Of a stretch of 64,000 bases of DNA, positions 16,759-25,662 are shown piece after piece. This DNA comes from UBA974 sp002292405 (lineage in GTDB: Bacteria; Bacteroidota; Bacteroidia; Flavobacteriales_D; Sanyastnellaceae), in assembly GCA_943842425.1 (NCBI GenBank), contig CALTBR010000001.1:186001-250000 (forward strand), given 5' to 3'. Both the position numbers and the translations under genes were made by a program. Positions within the stretch are counted from its first letter, which is position 1. Every line of letters starts with the position of its first letter. Below the pieces are notes generated by a model. The model did not search any database. It saw only the letters and a list, made by a program, of their open reading frames with translations, and was not told the origin of the DNA.

Positions 16759-18330
16759 ATGAACATGCTTACTATAACTATTAATTCTTTAAAGAATATA
16801 TATATATTATTAGTGTGTGTATACTGCTCTCTTCTCAGTTCTGAAATAAACTCTCAAGAAAATATTACAGAGATAGAATGTAATTCAACACAGTATTTTT
16901 ATCCGTCAGGCAAGCTATCAAGTGAAGGTTGTTTATTTAATGGAATTCCAAATGGGAGATGGAAATCATATTATGAATCTGGGAATATTAAAAGTTCAGG
17001 ATTTTGGGTTGAAAATAAGCTATCAGGAAAATGGAAATTTTATAATGAAGATTCTACTCTTGATAGGGAAATTGAATATGAGGCTGATTTAAAAAATGGC
17101 AAGGAAATAATTTACTTTAAAAACGGAAATTATAAAAGTGTTACAGTTTGGGTTTTAAACAACAAAGAACGAACCCAAACACTATTTTATGAATCAGGTA
17201 AAATAAAATATACAGTTCAGTATGAGGCTGATTTAAAAAACGGAAAAACAACAGAATATGCCCAGGATGGGAGAATTATTACATTTAAATTTTATAAAAA
17301 AGGAATAATTTCAAGTATTGAAAAATTTAATAGGTTTAATAGAAATTCAGAAAAATCGGGAATTTGGAAATATTTTCATGAAAACAACAGAATAAGTGAA
17401 GAGGGACCATATCGTAACAATCTAAGACATGGTGTTTTTAGATTTTACAATACGAGTGGTGATTTGGACAACATTGTTAGATATGAGTTTGGTATAGAAG
17501 TACTTGAAGATAAGCTGCTTAATAAATCAGATGTAATAACATCTTACCACAACAATGGGAAAATTTCAGAAGAAACAGTTTATAAAAATGGGCTTAAAAA
17601 TGGTGTGAGTAGAATTTTTAACACGGAAGGAAATATTGTAGAGGGAAATATTTTTAAGGATGGAATAAAAACATGTACTGGGGTAACAGATCGCTCAGGT
17701 CTTGAACAAGGGGGCTGGGAGCTCTATTATAACGACGGAAGCGTTAAAGCTATAGGAAACTATGAAAATGGAAAAAAAGTGGGTGAATGGAAGTATTTTA
17801 ACAAGCGCGGTTGGTTAGAACAAACGGGATATTATAGATTAGGAAAATTGGATGGAGTTTGGAAGTGGATGGACGAATCTGGTTTTATTATAAGATTAGA
17901 GACATATGATAACGGTTTAGAAGAAGGACAGTTTATAGAATATGATTCATCAAACAAACTCCTTTTAAAAGGGGTTTATAGAAACGGACTAAGGGTGGAT
18001 AGTTGGTTTTACCACGTAAATGACCACAAAGAGCTTGGAAGTTATTTGAATGGAGAAAGAGATGGAAACTGGATTTACCTTTATTCTGAAAAGCAAAAAA
18101 TGTTTGAGGGTGAGTATTCATTTGGTTCAAAAGAGGGAACACATAAAGAATGGTACCCGAATGGTACCTTAAAATCAACAGGCAAGTACGAAGGAGGGGT
18201 TGAGAATGGAAAATGGAAGTTTTTCACAGAAGAAGGGACTCTAAAATACACATATACATACCGTTATGGTAAATTATGGAAAGTTGACGGCAGAAGAGTA
18301 GCGAGAAAAAGAGATTCATTACGAAATTGA
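16759..18330 (+). CDS. Secreted MORN-repeat (YwqK-like) protein
   Basis: From ATG 16759 (or 16765) the 523-residue product has a signal peptide (~1-30, hydrophobic ILLVCVYCSLL) followed by some twenty MORN-type repeats of about 23 residues across the whole chain, with units such as NGRWKSYYESGNIKSSG, SGKWKFYNED and GEWKYFNKRGW. These are the G-x-W-x-x-Y...G-x-L variants annotated as YwqK-family antitoxin repeats, a misleading name: no toxin partner is seen. MORN repeats form beta-hairpin stacks that bind lipid or protein. The gene is much more A-rich than its neighbours. Its stop is 4 bases before the histidine kinase start, so the two are almost surely co-transcribed. A periplasmic or surface binding role is inference. 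Confidence 0.8.
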   Translation: MNMLTITINSLKNIYILLVCVYCSLLSSEINSQENITEIECNSTQYFYPSGKLSSEGCLFNGIPNGRWKSYYESGNIKSSGFWVENKLSGKWKFYNEDSTLDREIEYEADLKNGKEIIYFKNGNYKSVTVWVLNNKERTQTLFYESGKIKYTVQYEADLKNGKTTEYAQDGRIITFKFYKKGIISSIEKFNRFNRNSEKSGIWKYFHENNRISEEGPYRNNLRHGVFRFYNTSGDLDNIVRYEFGIEVLEDKLLNKSDVITSYHNNGKISEETVYKNGLKNGVSRIFNTEGNIVEGNIFKDGIKTCTGVTDRSGLEQGGWELYYNDGSVKAIGNYENGKKVGEWKYFNKRGWLEQTGYYRLGKLDGVWKWMDESGFIIRLETYDNGLEEGQFIEYDSSNKLLLKGVYRNGLRVDSWFYHVNDHKELGSYLNGERDGNWIYLYSEKQKMFEGEYSFGSKEGTHKEWYPNGTLKSTGKYEGGVENGKWKFFTEEGTLKYTYTYRYGKLWKVDGRRVARKRDSLRN

Positions 18331-18334
18331 GCGC

Positions 18335-21286
18335 GTGGATAAACTAGATAAAATAGACAGTCTTTTATTTGAAAAATCTTCAGAAGCGCGCTTTATTCTT
18401 AAAAACGGTAAAGTCATAAATAGCAATAGACACGCTCGAAGAATTTTTAAATGTGAGGAAGATAATTGGGTTGGGTTTGACCCCATTTCTGAAAAATCTG
18501 GGATTTTTAAATACCTACCGGACGAGCATAGCTTATTGCTGAGTAAGCTTACTCAAGCTCGAGCTTCTGGAAGGGTAATTAAAATAAATATTTTAGCCAA
18601 AAGGATAGATGGGGGTGAGTTTCACAGCGAAATAAAAATAGCTCAAATTTCAAAAGGAATAGAGGTTCTTCAAGTTAGAGATGTCTCAGATTTGGTTTTA
18701 TACGACTCCGCTGTTAAAGAAAGTGAGGCTAGGTATAGGGTTTTGTCTCAATTTGCCATGGAGGGTATTGTGTTTATTTCGGAAGGAATAATACAAGACT
18801 CAAATAAACAATTTGCCGCTATGTTTGGATATGACTCCGCACCTATAGGTTTCCCAATTCTAGACTTTATAGACGAAAGGGATTGGCAAAGGTTGTCAGC
18901 AAGGAGAAACTGGGGAATGCGGTGCGAACTTCGCGGAGCAACAAGGCAAGGAAGATCAATTTATCTCGAAGCTACTCGAAGCGAAATAAAAGAAAGCCCC
19001 AACCATAAGCTAGATGAACAAATCCTTATGGTTTATGATATTACAGACCGTAAACGGACGGAATTCGACTTACTCCAAACAAAAGAGCGCTATAGAATGC
19101 TTGTTGAGTCAAGCCCTATTGGCTTGTTTCTTGTTCTAGATAAAAAGATAAAGTATACAAATGCCGGTGGATTAGAGTTGTTAAACGAAAGAGTGGAGGA
19201 TTATATATACGATGAGGTTTTTACCGACTTCTTTCACAACGAGGATAAAATAATTGTAAAAGAAGACATCGAAAAAACAAGAAAAGGAGAGAGACCTCCA
19301 TACAGAGAGGTTGTGATGGTTTTAAGAGATAAAACAGAAAAGGAGGTGGGGTTAAGGATGAGCCTATCCTTTCACGATAGATCACCGGCCATCCAAATAA
19401 CAGCTACTGATTTAAGCGCTAGGGTGCAGTTAGTGCGGGAGCAAATGAGGGCCACCTTAGCTGAAGAGTCTAACATAATGTTTAAGGAAGAAATCCGAAA
19501 ACATAAAATAACCCAGCAAAACCTTATTAAAGCAGAAGAATTTAACAGATCTATTATAGAATCCTCTATTGATATGATTGTGGCTTTTGATATGCAAGGA
19601 AATCTTCAGCAATACAACCATGCTTTTTCCGTGGAATTTGGTCTGGAGCCAGGAAAAGAAAAATCAATAAACTACAAGATGTTTATTTCAAAGAAGGATG
19701 AAATAGACAGGGTTGTAGTCGCCCTACAAACAAGAAGTTATTTTTCAGGAGAAGTTCACGGAAAGAGACTGTCAGGAGAAGTTTTCAGTATGTTTATTTC
19801 TGTTGCGATGATGAAAGACGGAAGTGGAGAGGATATTGGCGCAATGGCCGTTGGAAGGGATATAACAGATTTGAAAATCATTGAAGAAGAATTAAAAAAC
19901 AGCGAGGAAAAACACAGAGATATTTTAGACAATGCAACGGATATAATTTTTGTTGTAGACTCAAAAGGATATTTCACGTATTCAAACCCGTCCTTTCATA
20001 AAAAACTAGGATATACACAACAGTCATTAGCAAACACAACAATTAAAGAGGTTTTAAAAGGCTTCCCAAAAAAAGAAAAGAATTGGATTGATAAGCTAGA
20101 TGGTATTCAGAACGAATGTGTTTTCGTTGACTCAAAAGGTGAGGAGCTTTCATTAATAGGAGGTTCTTCAGCGCAGCACGATGAAAACGGCAAGCCTATA
20201 GGCATGAGAGGTATCTACCTAGACATCACTGAAATGAAACACCTTGAGCGTGATGCAAAAACCCAATCGGCAAAACTTGAGTCCATCTTCAACTCAACGC
20301 AAAGCTTAATCATGTTTACCCTAAATGATGAGGATGAAATCACATCATTTAATGATAATTTTAAAAGGCTGATGAAGGATTTGTTCAACGTAAAAGCAGA
20401 TCTTAAGATGTCTTTTATTCCATTGTTAAAGCTTTTTCGTGATGAATCCTACAAAAACCAAGTTAAGTTGTTTAAAAAAGCCCTAAAAGGCAAGGCAAGT
20501 GATTTCGAACTTCCATTAAAATATGAAAACAAAGAAATTGGGTGGTATCATATTTTCCTCAACCCAATTTCTAACGAGATTAAACAAAACGAAATAAGCT
20601 GTATTGCGTATGATATATCAGAACGGAAGGCGATAGACGAAAGAATACGTTTAGCCTTAAAAGAGAAGGAAATTCTTCTAAAGGAAGTTCACCACAGAGT
20701 TAAAAACAACCTACAGGTAATAAGCAGTATAATGAGCCTTCAAAAATCATTTGTAGACGACCCAAAATTGACACATATTCTTGAGGAGAGCCAAAGTAGG
20801 ATTGCGACCATGAGTTATATCCACGAATCACTCTATAGAAACACGGATGTTTCTTCAATTAGTTTTGCTGAATACCTAGAAAGATTGAGCACGAACTTGA
20901 TTAATAGCTACTCAACACCAGATTGCGATGTTAAACTCAACACATCTTTAGAAGATGTGTTCCTTACACTAGACCAAGCAATCCCTAGCGGACTAATTGT
21001 AAACGAACTGGTTTCAAACGCTCTTAAATATGCGTTTATTGGGAAAAAGCAAGGGACGATTGTCCTTAGAGCGGTAAAGGTTTTGGATAAAATAGAAATA
21101 GAAGTGAGCGACAATGGCGCGGGGCTTCCAGAAAACTTCGAATTAAATAAAGGGGATTCTTTAGGGCTATACCTAATACAAGCGTTAGCTGAACAGCTAA
21201 ATGCTGAGCTTGTTGTAAAAAGCACAAAGCAAGGAGGGGTGGGTAGTTCATTTTTAATTAGATTTGAAGCACAAGTCTTAAAATAA
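18335..21286 (+). CDS. Cytoplasmic multi-PAS sensor histidine kinase (HisKA_2 type)
   Basis: The 983-residue protein starts at GTG 18335. It has about six PAS-like modules in series (~1-115, 125-245, 250-370, 395-515, 525-645, 650-770; for example NSEEKHRDILDNATDIIFVVDS), with no membrane segment. Residues ~775-840 are a HisKA_2 dimerisation domain with EVHHRVKNNLQVISSIMSLQ (His786/His787 region), followed by a HATPase with N box PSGLIVNELVSNALKYAF and G box VSDNGAGLPENF. This class often pairs with LytTR or PAS-linked regulators in Bacteroidetes. The response regulator begins 7 bases downstream and is the likely partner. The soluble PAS array suggests an internal signal (redox, ligand or light). 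The signal itself cannot be told from sequence. Confidence 0.9.
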   Translation: MDKLDKIDSLLFEKSSEARFILKNGKVINSNRHARRIFKCEEDNWVGFDPISEKSGIFKYLPDEHSLLLSKLTQARASGRVIKINILAKRIDGGEFHSEIKIAQISKGIEVLQVRDVSDLVLYDSAVKESEARYRVLSQFAMEGIVFISEGIIQDSNKQFAAMFGYDSAPIGFPILDFIDERDWQRLSARRNWGMRCELRGATRQGRSIYLEATRSEIKESPNHKLDEQILMVYDITDRKRTEFDLLQTKERYRMLVESSPIGLFLVLDKKIKYTNAGGLELLNERVEDYIYDEVFTDFFHNEDKIIVKEDIEKTRKGERPPYREVVMVLRDKTEKEVGLRMSLSFHDRSPAIQITATDLSARVQLVREQMRATLAEESNIMFKEEIRKHKITQQNLIKAEEFNRSIIESSIDMIVAFDMQGNLQQYNHAFSVEFGLEPGKEKSINYKMFISKKDEIDRVVVALQTRSYFSGEVHGKRLSGEVFSMFISVAMMKDGSGEDIGAMAVGRDITDLKIIEEELKNSEEKHRDILDNATDIIFVVDSKGYFTYSNPSFHKKLGYTQQSLANTTIKEVLKGFPKKEKNWIDKLDGIQNECVFVDSKGEELSLIGGSSAQHDENGKPIGMRGIYLDITEMKHLERDAKTQSAKLESIFNSTQSLIMFTLNDEDEITSFNDNFKRLMKDLFNVKADLKMSFIPLLKLFRDESYKNQVKLFKKALKGKASDFELPLKYENKEIGWYHIFLNPISNEIKQNEISCIAYDISERKAIDERIRLALKEKEILLKEVHHRVKNNLQVISSIMSLQKSFVDDPKLTHILEESQSRIATMSYIHESLYRNTDVSSISFAEYLERLSTNLINSYSTPDCDVKLNTSLEDVFLTLDQAIPSGLIVNELVSNALKYAFIGKKQGTIVLRAVKVLDKIEIEVSDNGAGLPENFELNKGDSLGLYLIQALAEQLNAELVVKSTKQGGVGSSFLIRFEAQVLK

Positions 21287-21293
21287 GAGATAA

Positions 21294-22043
21294 ATGGCAA
21301 TCAATATTCTAGTTACAGAAGATGAAATTATAGTGAGGAAGGATATTGAGAGGTGTCTTACTCAGTTGGGGTATAATATTATTGCCACAGCGGACAATGG
21401 TAAAGACGCTATTTCACTTGCGTTAAAACACAAACCAGACATATGTCTTATGGACATTAAGATTAAGGGTGATATGAGCGGAATAGAAGCGGCACAAGAG
21501 ATAAAAAGCAACCTTGATGTACCTGTAATATTTTTAACAGCCTTTGCAGACGAAGACACCCTCTCTAAAGCAAAAATTGCTGAGCCACACGGATATATTC
21601 TCAAACCCTTCAAAGAGGCAGACATTCAAACCGCCTTAGAGATGGCGCTTCACAAACACTCAAAAGAAAAAGAACTAAAACAAGAGACCGCTTTTCTTAG
21701 AAATTTAGCAGAGCATAATTCTGAAGCTGATTTTATTTTTGTGAAAAACAGAAGCCGCTTAATGCATGTTAAGAAAGATGATTTGTTATTTATTGAAGCG
21801 CTAAAGGACTACGTTGTAATTCACACCAGCAAAGAAAGCTATACAATTCACAGCACAATGAAGGAAATAGAGCGCAAGCTCAGCGACGGTGTGTTTATGC
21901 GAGTTCACAGATCGTATATCATAAATCTAAATGCAATAGAGAGTATAAAATATTCGAACATCACTATTGTGGGCATGGATAAAGAAATCCCGATTGGAGG
22001 ATCATACAAGGACGCGTTGGCTAGTAAAATCAACCTTTTATAG
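21294..22043 (+). CDS. LytTR-family response regulator
   Basis: The 249-residue protein joins a CheY-like receiver (~1-120: acidic pair in TEDE, phosphoacceptor Asp54 in LMDIKI, Thr in FLTAF, Lys in ILKPF) to a LytTR DNA-binding domain (~145-249: FIFVKNRSRLMHVKKDDLLFIEALKDYVVIH, FMRVHRSYIINL). LytTR regulators bind imperfect direct repeats as dimers. Gene order makes the upstream multi-PAS kinase its cognate kinase. CotH-type protein gene follows after 14 bases and may be both co-transcribed and a target. Confidence 0.93.
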   Translation: MAINILVTEDEIIVRKDIERCLTQLGYNIIATADNGKDAISLALKHKPDICLMDIKIKGDMSGIEAAQEIKSNLDVPVIFLTAFADEDTLSKAKIAEPHGYILKPFKEADIQTALEMALHKHSKEKELKQETAFLRNLAEHNSEADFIFVKNRSRLMHVKKDDLLFIEALKDYVVIHTSKESYTIHSTMKEIERKLSDGVFMRVHRSYIINLNAIESIKYSNITIVGMDKEIPIGGSYKDALASKINLL

Positions 22044-22057
22044 AGAGCTCTTTCAAG

Positions 22058-23971
22058 ATGCATTTCCGATTGGCTCACAGATTTGTTTTTTCTGTGCTAA
22101 GCTTATCCCCGATTTTTTATTTAGCCCAAACCACACAAATATCACCCTCCCACCCCCCCGGTTTCTACACATCGAATATTTCACTTACCCTAGAAACAAA
22201 TTCAGAGGACACGATATATTACAGCCTGGACGGAAGCGTTCCCACTAAAGAGTCTTTCTTATTCATGCCAGGTGATACAATAGTATTTCAGGATAAATCT
22301 CACGAACCTAACTATTACTCGGAGTTTGTGACAACGCCATATATTTCTGTTTATGGCTACCCAATATGGGAATCACCAGAAGGGTTGCTTTCTAAAGGGA
22401 ACATATTAAGGTTTTGTTCTTATAAAAATGGTGAGATAAGTAGTACAATCAAGAGTGGAACTTATTTTATTTTTTCGGAGGGATCTCAGAAATATGAACT
22501 ACCAGTGATATCAATGATGGTTGATGAAGCCGATTTTTTCAGCCAAGACTCAGGGATATATATACCCGGCTTAAGCTTTGACGACGAGAATCCAGAGTCG
22601 ACAGGAAACTATTACAAACGTGGAGATGCATGGGAAAGAAATGTGCACATAGAGTACTATAACGAAGCGGGAGATCTAGGGTTTTCTCAAGATGCTGGAG
22701 TAAGAATACACGGGGGAGCAACCCGCACGGCCTCTCAGAAATCTTTAAAGTTTTATGCCAGAAGTGAATACGGACACAGCCAATTCCACTACAAACTCCT
22801 TCCAAACAATGAGAATAATGAATACAAGCGGTTTCTTCTCCAATCCTCTATGGGAGATTGGAGTAAAACAATAATAAAAGACCCTCTCGCGCATGAAATT
22901 TGTAGATCCCTGAACTTCGCAACGCAAGACTCTAGGCCGGTGATCGTTTTTCTTAATGGTGAATACTGGGGAGTCCAAATCATACGCGACCGCATAGATA
23001 AATACTATCTCGAGTATAAAGAAGGCGCAGCGCACCCAGACTCCGTCACCCTACTTAATTCATTTAGCAACCCAGAAGCGATAGAGGGAGATGCAGAGGG
23101 ATTCATAGAGCTGTTAGAATTTATCAATGAGAACGACATTGCTTTTGAGGAGAACTATAATTATCTGCTATCGCAAATAGATATTGAGAACTATATAGAC
23201 TATAATATCGCAGAAATTTTCTTATCTAATTATGATTGGCCAGGAAACAATGTTAAATATTGGCGGGAGTCAGATGGCAGCACTCAATGGAGGTGGATAT
23301 TTTTTGACATCGATGGAGGGTTATACAACTACAGGTATGATATGCTTGAACATTGTACGTTGAATGACACTGAAGTTGTTTGGCCCAATAGTCCGCCTTC
23401 TACTTTTATATTTAGAAATCTATTGCGTAACGATGGGTTTGTGTTTGAATTTATTTCGAGATATGTAGATATTCTCAATTCAAACTTCTCCCTAAACACA
23501 ACAATTAACAAAGCATCATCCCTTGTAGATCTTTACTCCTCAAGTATTTCAGAACATTCTGACAGATGGAATTTTCCTGAGAATGAAAATGCATGGAGAA
23601 ATGACATTAATGAACATCTGTTAGAATTTTTAGAGAAACGACACCGCTATGCAGTAGAAAATTTATCTAACTTTTTTGATCTTTCGGATTTCCCTTTCGA
23701 TTGTTGCTCTGAAGCAACATTCAACACTCTTTTAGCTTATCCAAACCCTAGCTCGGGGGAATTTTCGCTATTGAATACATCAGAAGAATCAATGTTTGGA
23801 ATTGTGACGATTTCCACAACATCTGGATCAATAGTTTATACTGAAGAAAGCGTGACGATTAGAGGTGGCGAAACGCTAGAATTAAACAATTTAGATTTAC
23901 CTAAAGGCATCTATATAGTCACTTTCCAAGGATCTCTAAAAGGTCAGAGCTTAAAACTTATTGTCTTTTAA
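22058..23971 (+). CDS. CotH-kinase-family secreted protein, T9SS type A
   Basis: The 637-residue product has a signal peptide (~1-23), a chitobiase/FN3-like domain (~25-135: PGFYTSNISLTLET, IYYSLDGSVPT), a CotH kinase domain (~150-520) and a type A T9SS sorting domain (~560-637: YPNPSSGEFSL...LPKGIYIVTF). CotH marks include SQKSLKFYARSEYG, the ATP-contacting LNGEYWGVQIIRDRIDKYYLEY, NYDWPGNNVKYW and FDIDGGL. CotH proteins are atypical protein kinases, first known from Bacillus spore coats, that phosphorylate secreted proteins. It is the last gene of the probable MORN-kinase-regulator operon and is followed by a bidirectional terminator. Kinase activity outside the cell is inference from family. 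Confidence 0.87.
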   Translation: MHFRLAHRFVFSVLSLSPIFYLAQTTQISPSHPPGFYTSNISLTLETNSEDTIYYSLDGSVPTKESFLFMPGDTIVFQDKSHEPNYYSEFVTTPYISVYGYPIWESPEGLLSKGNILRFCSYKNGEISSTIKSGTYFIFSEGSQKYELPVISMMVDEADFFSQDSGIYIPGLSFDDENPESTGNYYKRGDAWERNVHIEYYNEAGDLGFSQDAGVRIHGGATRTASQKSLKFYARSEYGHSQFHYKLLPNNENNEYKRFLLQSSMGDWSKTIIKDPLAHEICRSLNFATQDSRPVIVFLNGEYWGVQIIRDRIDKYYLEYKEGAAHPDSVTLLNSFSNPEAIEGDAEGFIELLEFINENDIAFEENYNYLLSQIDIENYIDYNIAEIFLSNYDWPGNNVKYWRESDGSTQWRWIFFDIDGGLYNYRYDMLEHCTLNDTEVVWPNSPPSTFIFRNLLRNDGFVFEFISRYVDILNSNFSLNTTINKASSLVDLYSSSISEHSDRWNFPENENAWRNDINEHLLEFLEKRHRYAVENLSNFFDLSDFPFDCCSEATFNTLLAYPNPSSGEFSLLNTSEESMFGIVTISTTSGSIVYTEESVTIRGGETLELNNLDLPKGIYIVTFQGSLKGQSLKLIVF

Positions 23972-23979
23972 AAAAGAAT

Positions 23980-24021
23980 AGCCCCGCCAACTAAAAGTTA
24001 ACAGGGCTTTCTTTTTTTTTT
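23980..24021. terminator. Bidirectional intrinsic terminator
   Basis: AGCCC (23980-23984) pairs with GGGCT (24004-24008), with an inner AACT/AGTT stem. A T-rich run (CTTTTTTTTTT) follows on the plus strand, and A6GAA precedes, giving a T-rich tail on the minus strand. It can end the cotH operon and the facing tRNA-Cys transcript. Confidence 0.8.
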
Positions 24022-24022
24022 G

Positions 24023-24093
24023 AGGTCCGAAGCGGATTCGAACCGCTGTAGCAGCTTTTGCAGAGCTGAGCCTAGCCGCTCGGCCATCGGACC
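24023..24093 (-). tRNA. tRNA-Cys (anticodon GCA)
   Basis: The minus strand folds as a 71-nt cloverleaf. Acceptor arms are GGTCCGA/TCGGACC, the anticodon arm is CAGCT-CTGCAAA-AGCTG with anticodon GCA, and the T arm is AGCGG-TTCGAAT-CCGCT. The discriminator base is U, an identity element of tRNA-Cys. CCA is not encoded (CAA follows), so it must be added after transcription. The only tRNA found in the window. Confidence 0.95.
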
Positions 24094-24142
24094 ATTACCC
24101 CACAAAAATAGACAACTGAGAGCATAAGGCTGCACCCATTAC

Positions 24143-24150
24143 TATCTTCG
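24143..24150 (+). promoter_or_regulatory. Putative -7 promoter element of pssA
   Basis: TATCTTCG differs from TAnnTTTG at one base and lies only 4 bases before the ATG at 24155, suggesting a leaderless or very short-leader transcript. Confidence 0.45.
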
Positions 24151-24154
24151 TTGC

Positions 24155-24898
24155 ATGAATTTCAATAGATTAATACCTAACGCCCTGACAATGGGTAATT
24201 TATTAGGGGGAGCATATGTATGCTGGGAAGCAGCTTCCGGGGCTGACATAACAGATGGGAGAATAGCGGCTGTTTGGTTGACTGCGATGTTTTTTGATGT
24301 TTTAGACGGATGGGCTGCGAGGAAACTTGGTGTGGAAGGCCCGATGGGTGTGCAGTTAGATTCTTTAGCGGATCTTGTGACGGGTGGGTTAGCCCCAGCC
24401 TTTGTTTCATATAGGTTGATTTGCGAAAGCGGGGCGTGTGATAGCCTAACACTGAACGTCCTTCCCGCACTACTTGTAGTAGCTGCAGCTTATAGACTAG
24501 CTAGATATAACGTAAGCGCATCGGAAGGAGAGGGCACAGGATTTTTTGAGGGGCTACCAGCTCCAGCAGCCGGATTGTTTTGGATGGGGATGACGTTGTG
24601 GTGGGGAGCGGCCTATACGGGAAGTGATTATCAAATAAGAGTGATGCTTGTAGTTGCGTCCGTAGGCATGGTTATGTTTCCTCTTTTAATGGTGATTAAA
24701 AGGCCTTTTTTCGGATTAAAAACATGGGGTAAAGACAAGACAATTGATGCGGTAAGAATAGGTCTCGGAGTGGGATTTATCGCAGTTGCTATTGGAACGT
24801 GGATTGCTTGGGGAAATGCATACGCAGCGGTGTCGTTGTGTGTACTTTTGTACTCAAGTTTAGCACTCATATTTGCCCCGAAAGATATTACCTCATGA
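24155..24898 (+). CDS. pssA: CDP-diacylglycerol-serine O-phosphatidyltransferase
   Basis: This 247-residue integral membrane enzyme makes phosphatidylserine, the precursor of phosphatidylethanolamine. The CDP-alcohol phosphotransferase signature DG-x2-AR-x8-G-x3-D-x3-D is complete within DVLDGWAARKLGV...MGVQLDSLAD (~residues 48-72). Several hydrophobic segments follow, consistent with six to eight membrane passes. N-terminal LIPNALTMGNLLGG is typical of PssA rather than PgsA. The stop overlaps the purS start by 4 bases (ATGA), implying translational coupling. Confidence 0.93.
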   Translation: MNFNRLIPNALTMGNLLGGAYVCWEAASGADITDGRIAAVWLTAMFFDVLDGWAARKLGVEGPMGVQLDSLADLVTGGLAPAFVSYRLICESGACDSLTLNVLPALLVVAAAYRLARYNVSASEGEGTGFFEGLPAPAAGLFWMGMTLWWGAAYTGSDYQIRVMLVVASVGMVMFPLLMVIKRPFFGLKTWGKDKTIDAVRIGLGVGFIAVAIGTWIAWGNAYAAVSLCVLLYSSLALIFAPKDITS

Positions 24899-25149
24899 AA
24901 TTTGTAGCAGAGATTGACATTATGCCCCTTCCGACACTTTTAGATCCTCAAGGAAAAGCTGTTGGCGGTACCATGAAGAGCATGGATCTTCCTGAGATAG
25001 TAGGTGTGCGAATAGGAAAGCACGTGACCCTTGAAATAGATGCTGCTGATAAAGCTATTGCCGAAGCTAAGGTTGTTGAAGCTTGTGAAAAACTTCTTGT
25101 AAACCAAATAATGGAAGGCTTTACCTTCAGAATAAAAGAGTCGAAGTAA
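24895..25149 (+). CDS. purS: Phosphoribosylformylglycinamidine synthase subunit PurS
   Basis: From ATG 24895 the product is 84 residues, the normal PurS size. PurS is the small structural subunit that bridges PurL and PurQ in the fourth step of purine synthesis. Family features are FVAEIDIMPLPTLLDPQGKAV, the conserved GV-x-IGK segment (VGVRIGKHVTLEID) and the C-terminal LLVNQIMEGFTFRI. The longer frame from 24799 lies inside pssA and is not used. PurL and PurQ are not in this window, so purS is separated from its partners here, and sits with pssA through an ATGA overlap. Confidence 0.88.
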   Translation: MKFVAEIDIMPLPTLLDPQGKAVGGTMKSMDLPEIVGVRIGKHVTLEIDAADKAIAEAKVVEACEKLLVNQIMEGFTFRIKESK

Positions 25150-25167
25150 ACGTCGCAATTTTCTTTA

Positions 25168-25662
25168 TTAAAGCAACCCAGCGGACAAAAGGAGAGCGAA
25201 TAGCTCAGTATGTGATGGAGCGCCCTGTAACGTGGCGACGATATCAAAAGGGCTAATACTATTTTCTTTAAAGATGTTTATCACATCTGGGTGTGACAAG
25301 TCGGGGCGAATCGTATAGGCTATATCTAAAGGGAAATTACTATCCCCCACATAGATAACATCTTCCTCAAGAGCATATGTGATTGCATCCGTGAAGTATG
25401 AATCTCCGATGTGCAATTTTCCCTCCCTTAGAGTGTATGCAATATTGAATGTGCTGGTTGAAAATCCAGCGTAAATTCTATCTCGATCCACAGTATAAAG
25501 GATCTCACCCCTCCACCCATTTCCATTCCTAACGACCCCACCATCGATGTGGCAGATTACCTCATTCCATCTAAGAGACGTTGATGGGTAGAGATACGTA
25601 GCGGTTTGGGCTAAAGTGCTAATAGAAACAATCGCAAGAACACAAGTGAGGATTAAACGCAT
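25168..25662 (-). CDS. Small secreted protein with four short internal repeats, function unknown
   Basis: I do not recognise the family. From ATG 25662 the 164-residue product has a clear signal peptide (MRLILTCVLAIVSISTLAQ). The body contains about four tandem repeats of ~21-22 residues with the pattern I-x-Y-T-[VLI]-x4-[IL]-[YH]-x-G-x-S: YTVDRDRIYAGFSTSTFN, YTLREGKLHIGDSYFTD, YALEEDVIYVGDSNFPL and a final IAYTIRPDLSH. The rest is a helical C-terminal tail. The start overlaps the last 10 bases of the upstream PLP-enzyme gene, so they are probably translated together. The repeats suggest a small beta-propeller or beta-solenoid. Confidence 0.7.
   Translation of the reverse strand: MRLILTCVLAIVSISTLAQTATYLYPSTSLRWNEVICHIDGGVVRNGNGWRGEILYTVDRDRIYAGFSTSTFNIAYTLREGKLHIGDSYFTDAITYALEEDVIYVGDSNFPLDIAYTIRPDLSHPDVINIFKENSISPFDIVATLQGAPSHTELFALLLSAGLL

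Noticed and set aside
16759..18330. Toxin-antitoxin module based on the YwqK-like repeats
   Set aside because: No toxin gene is adjacent; the repeats are MORN-type, carried on an exported protein in a signalling operon.
22539..23035. Antisense reading frames opposite the CotH gene
   Set aside because: They lack protein-like motifs and lie opposite conserved CotH segments; typical shadow frames.
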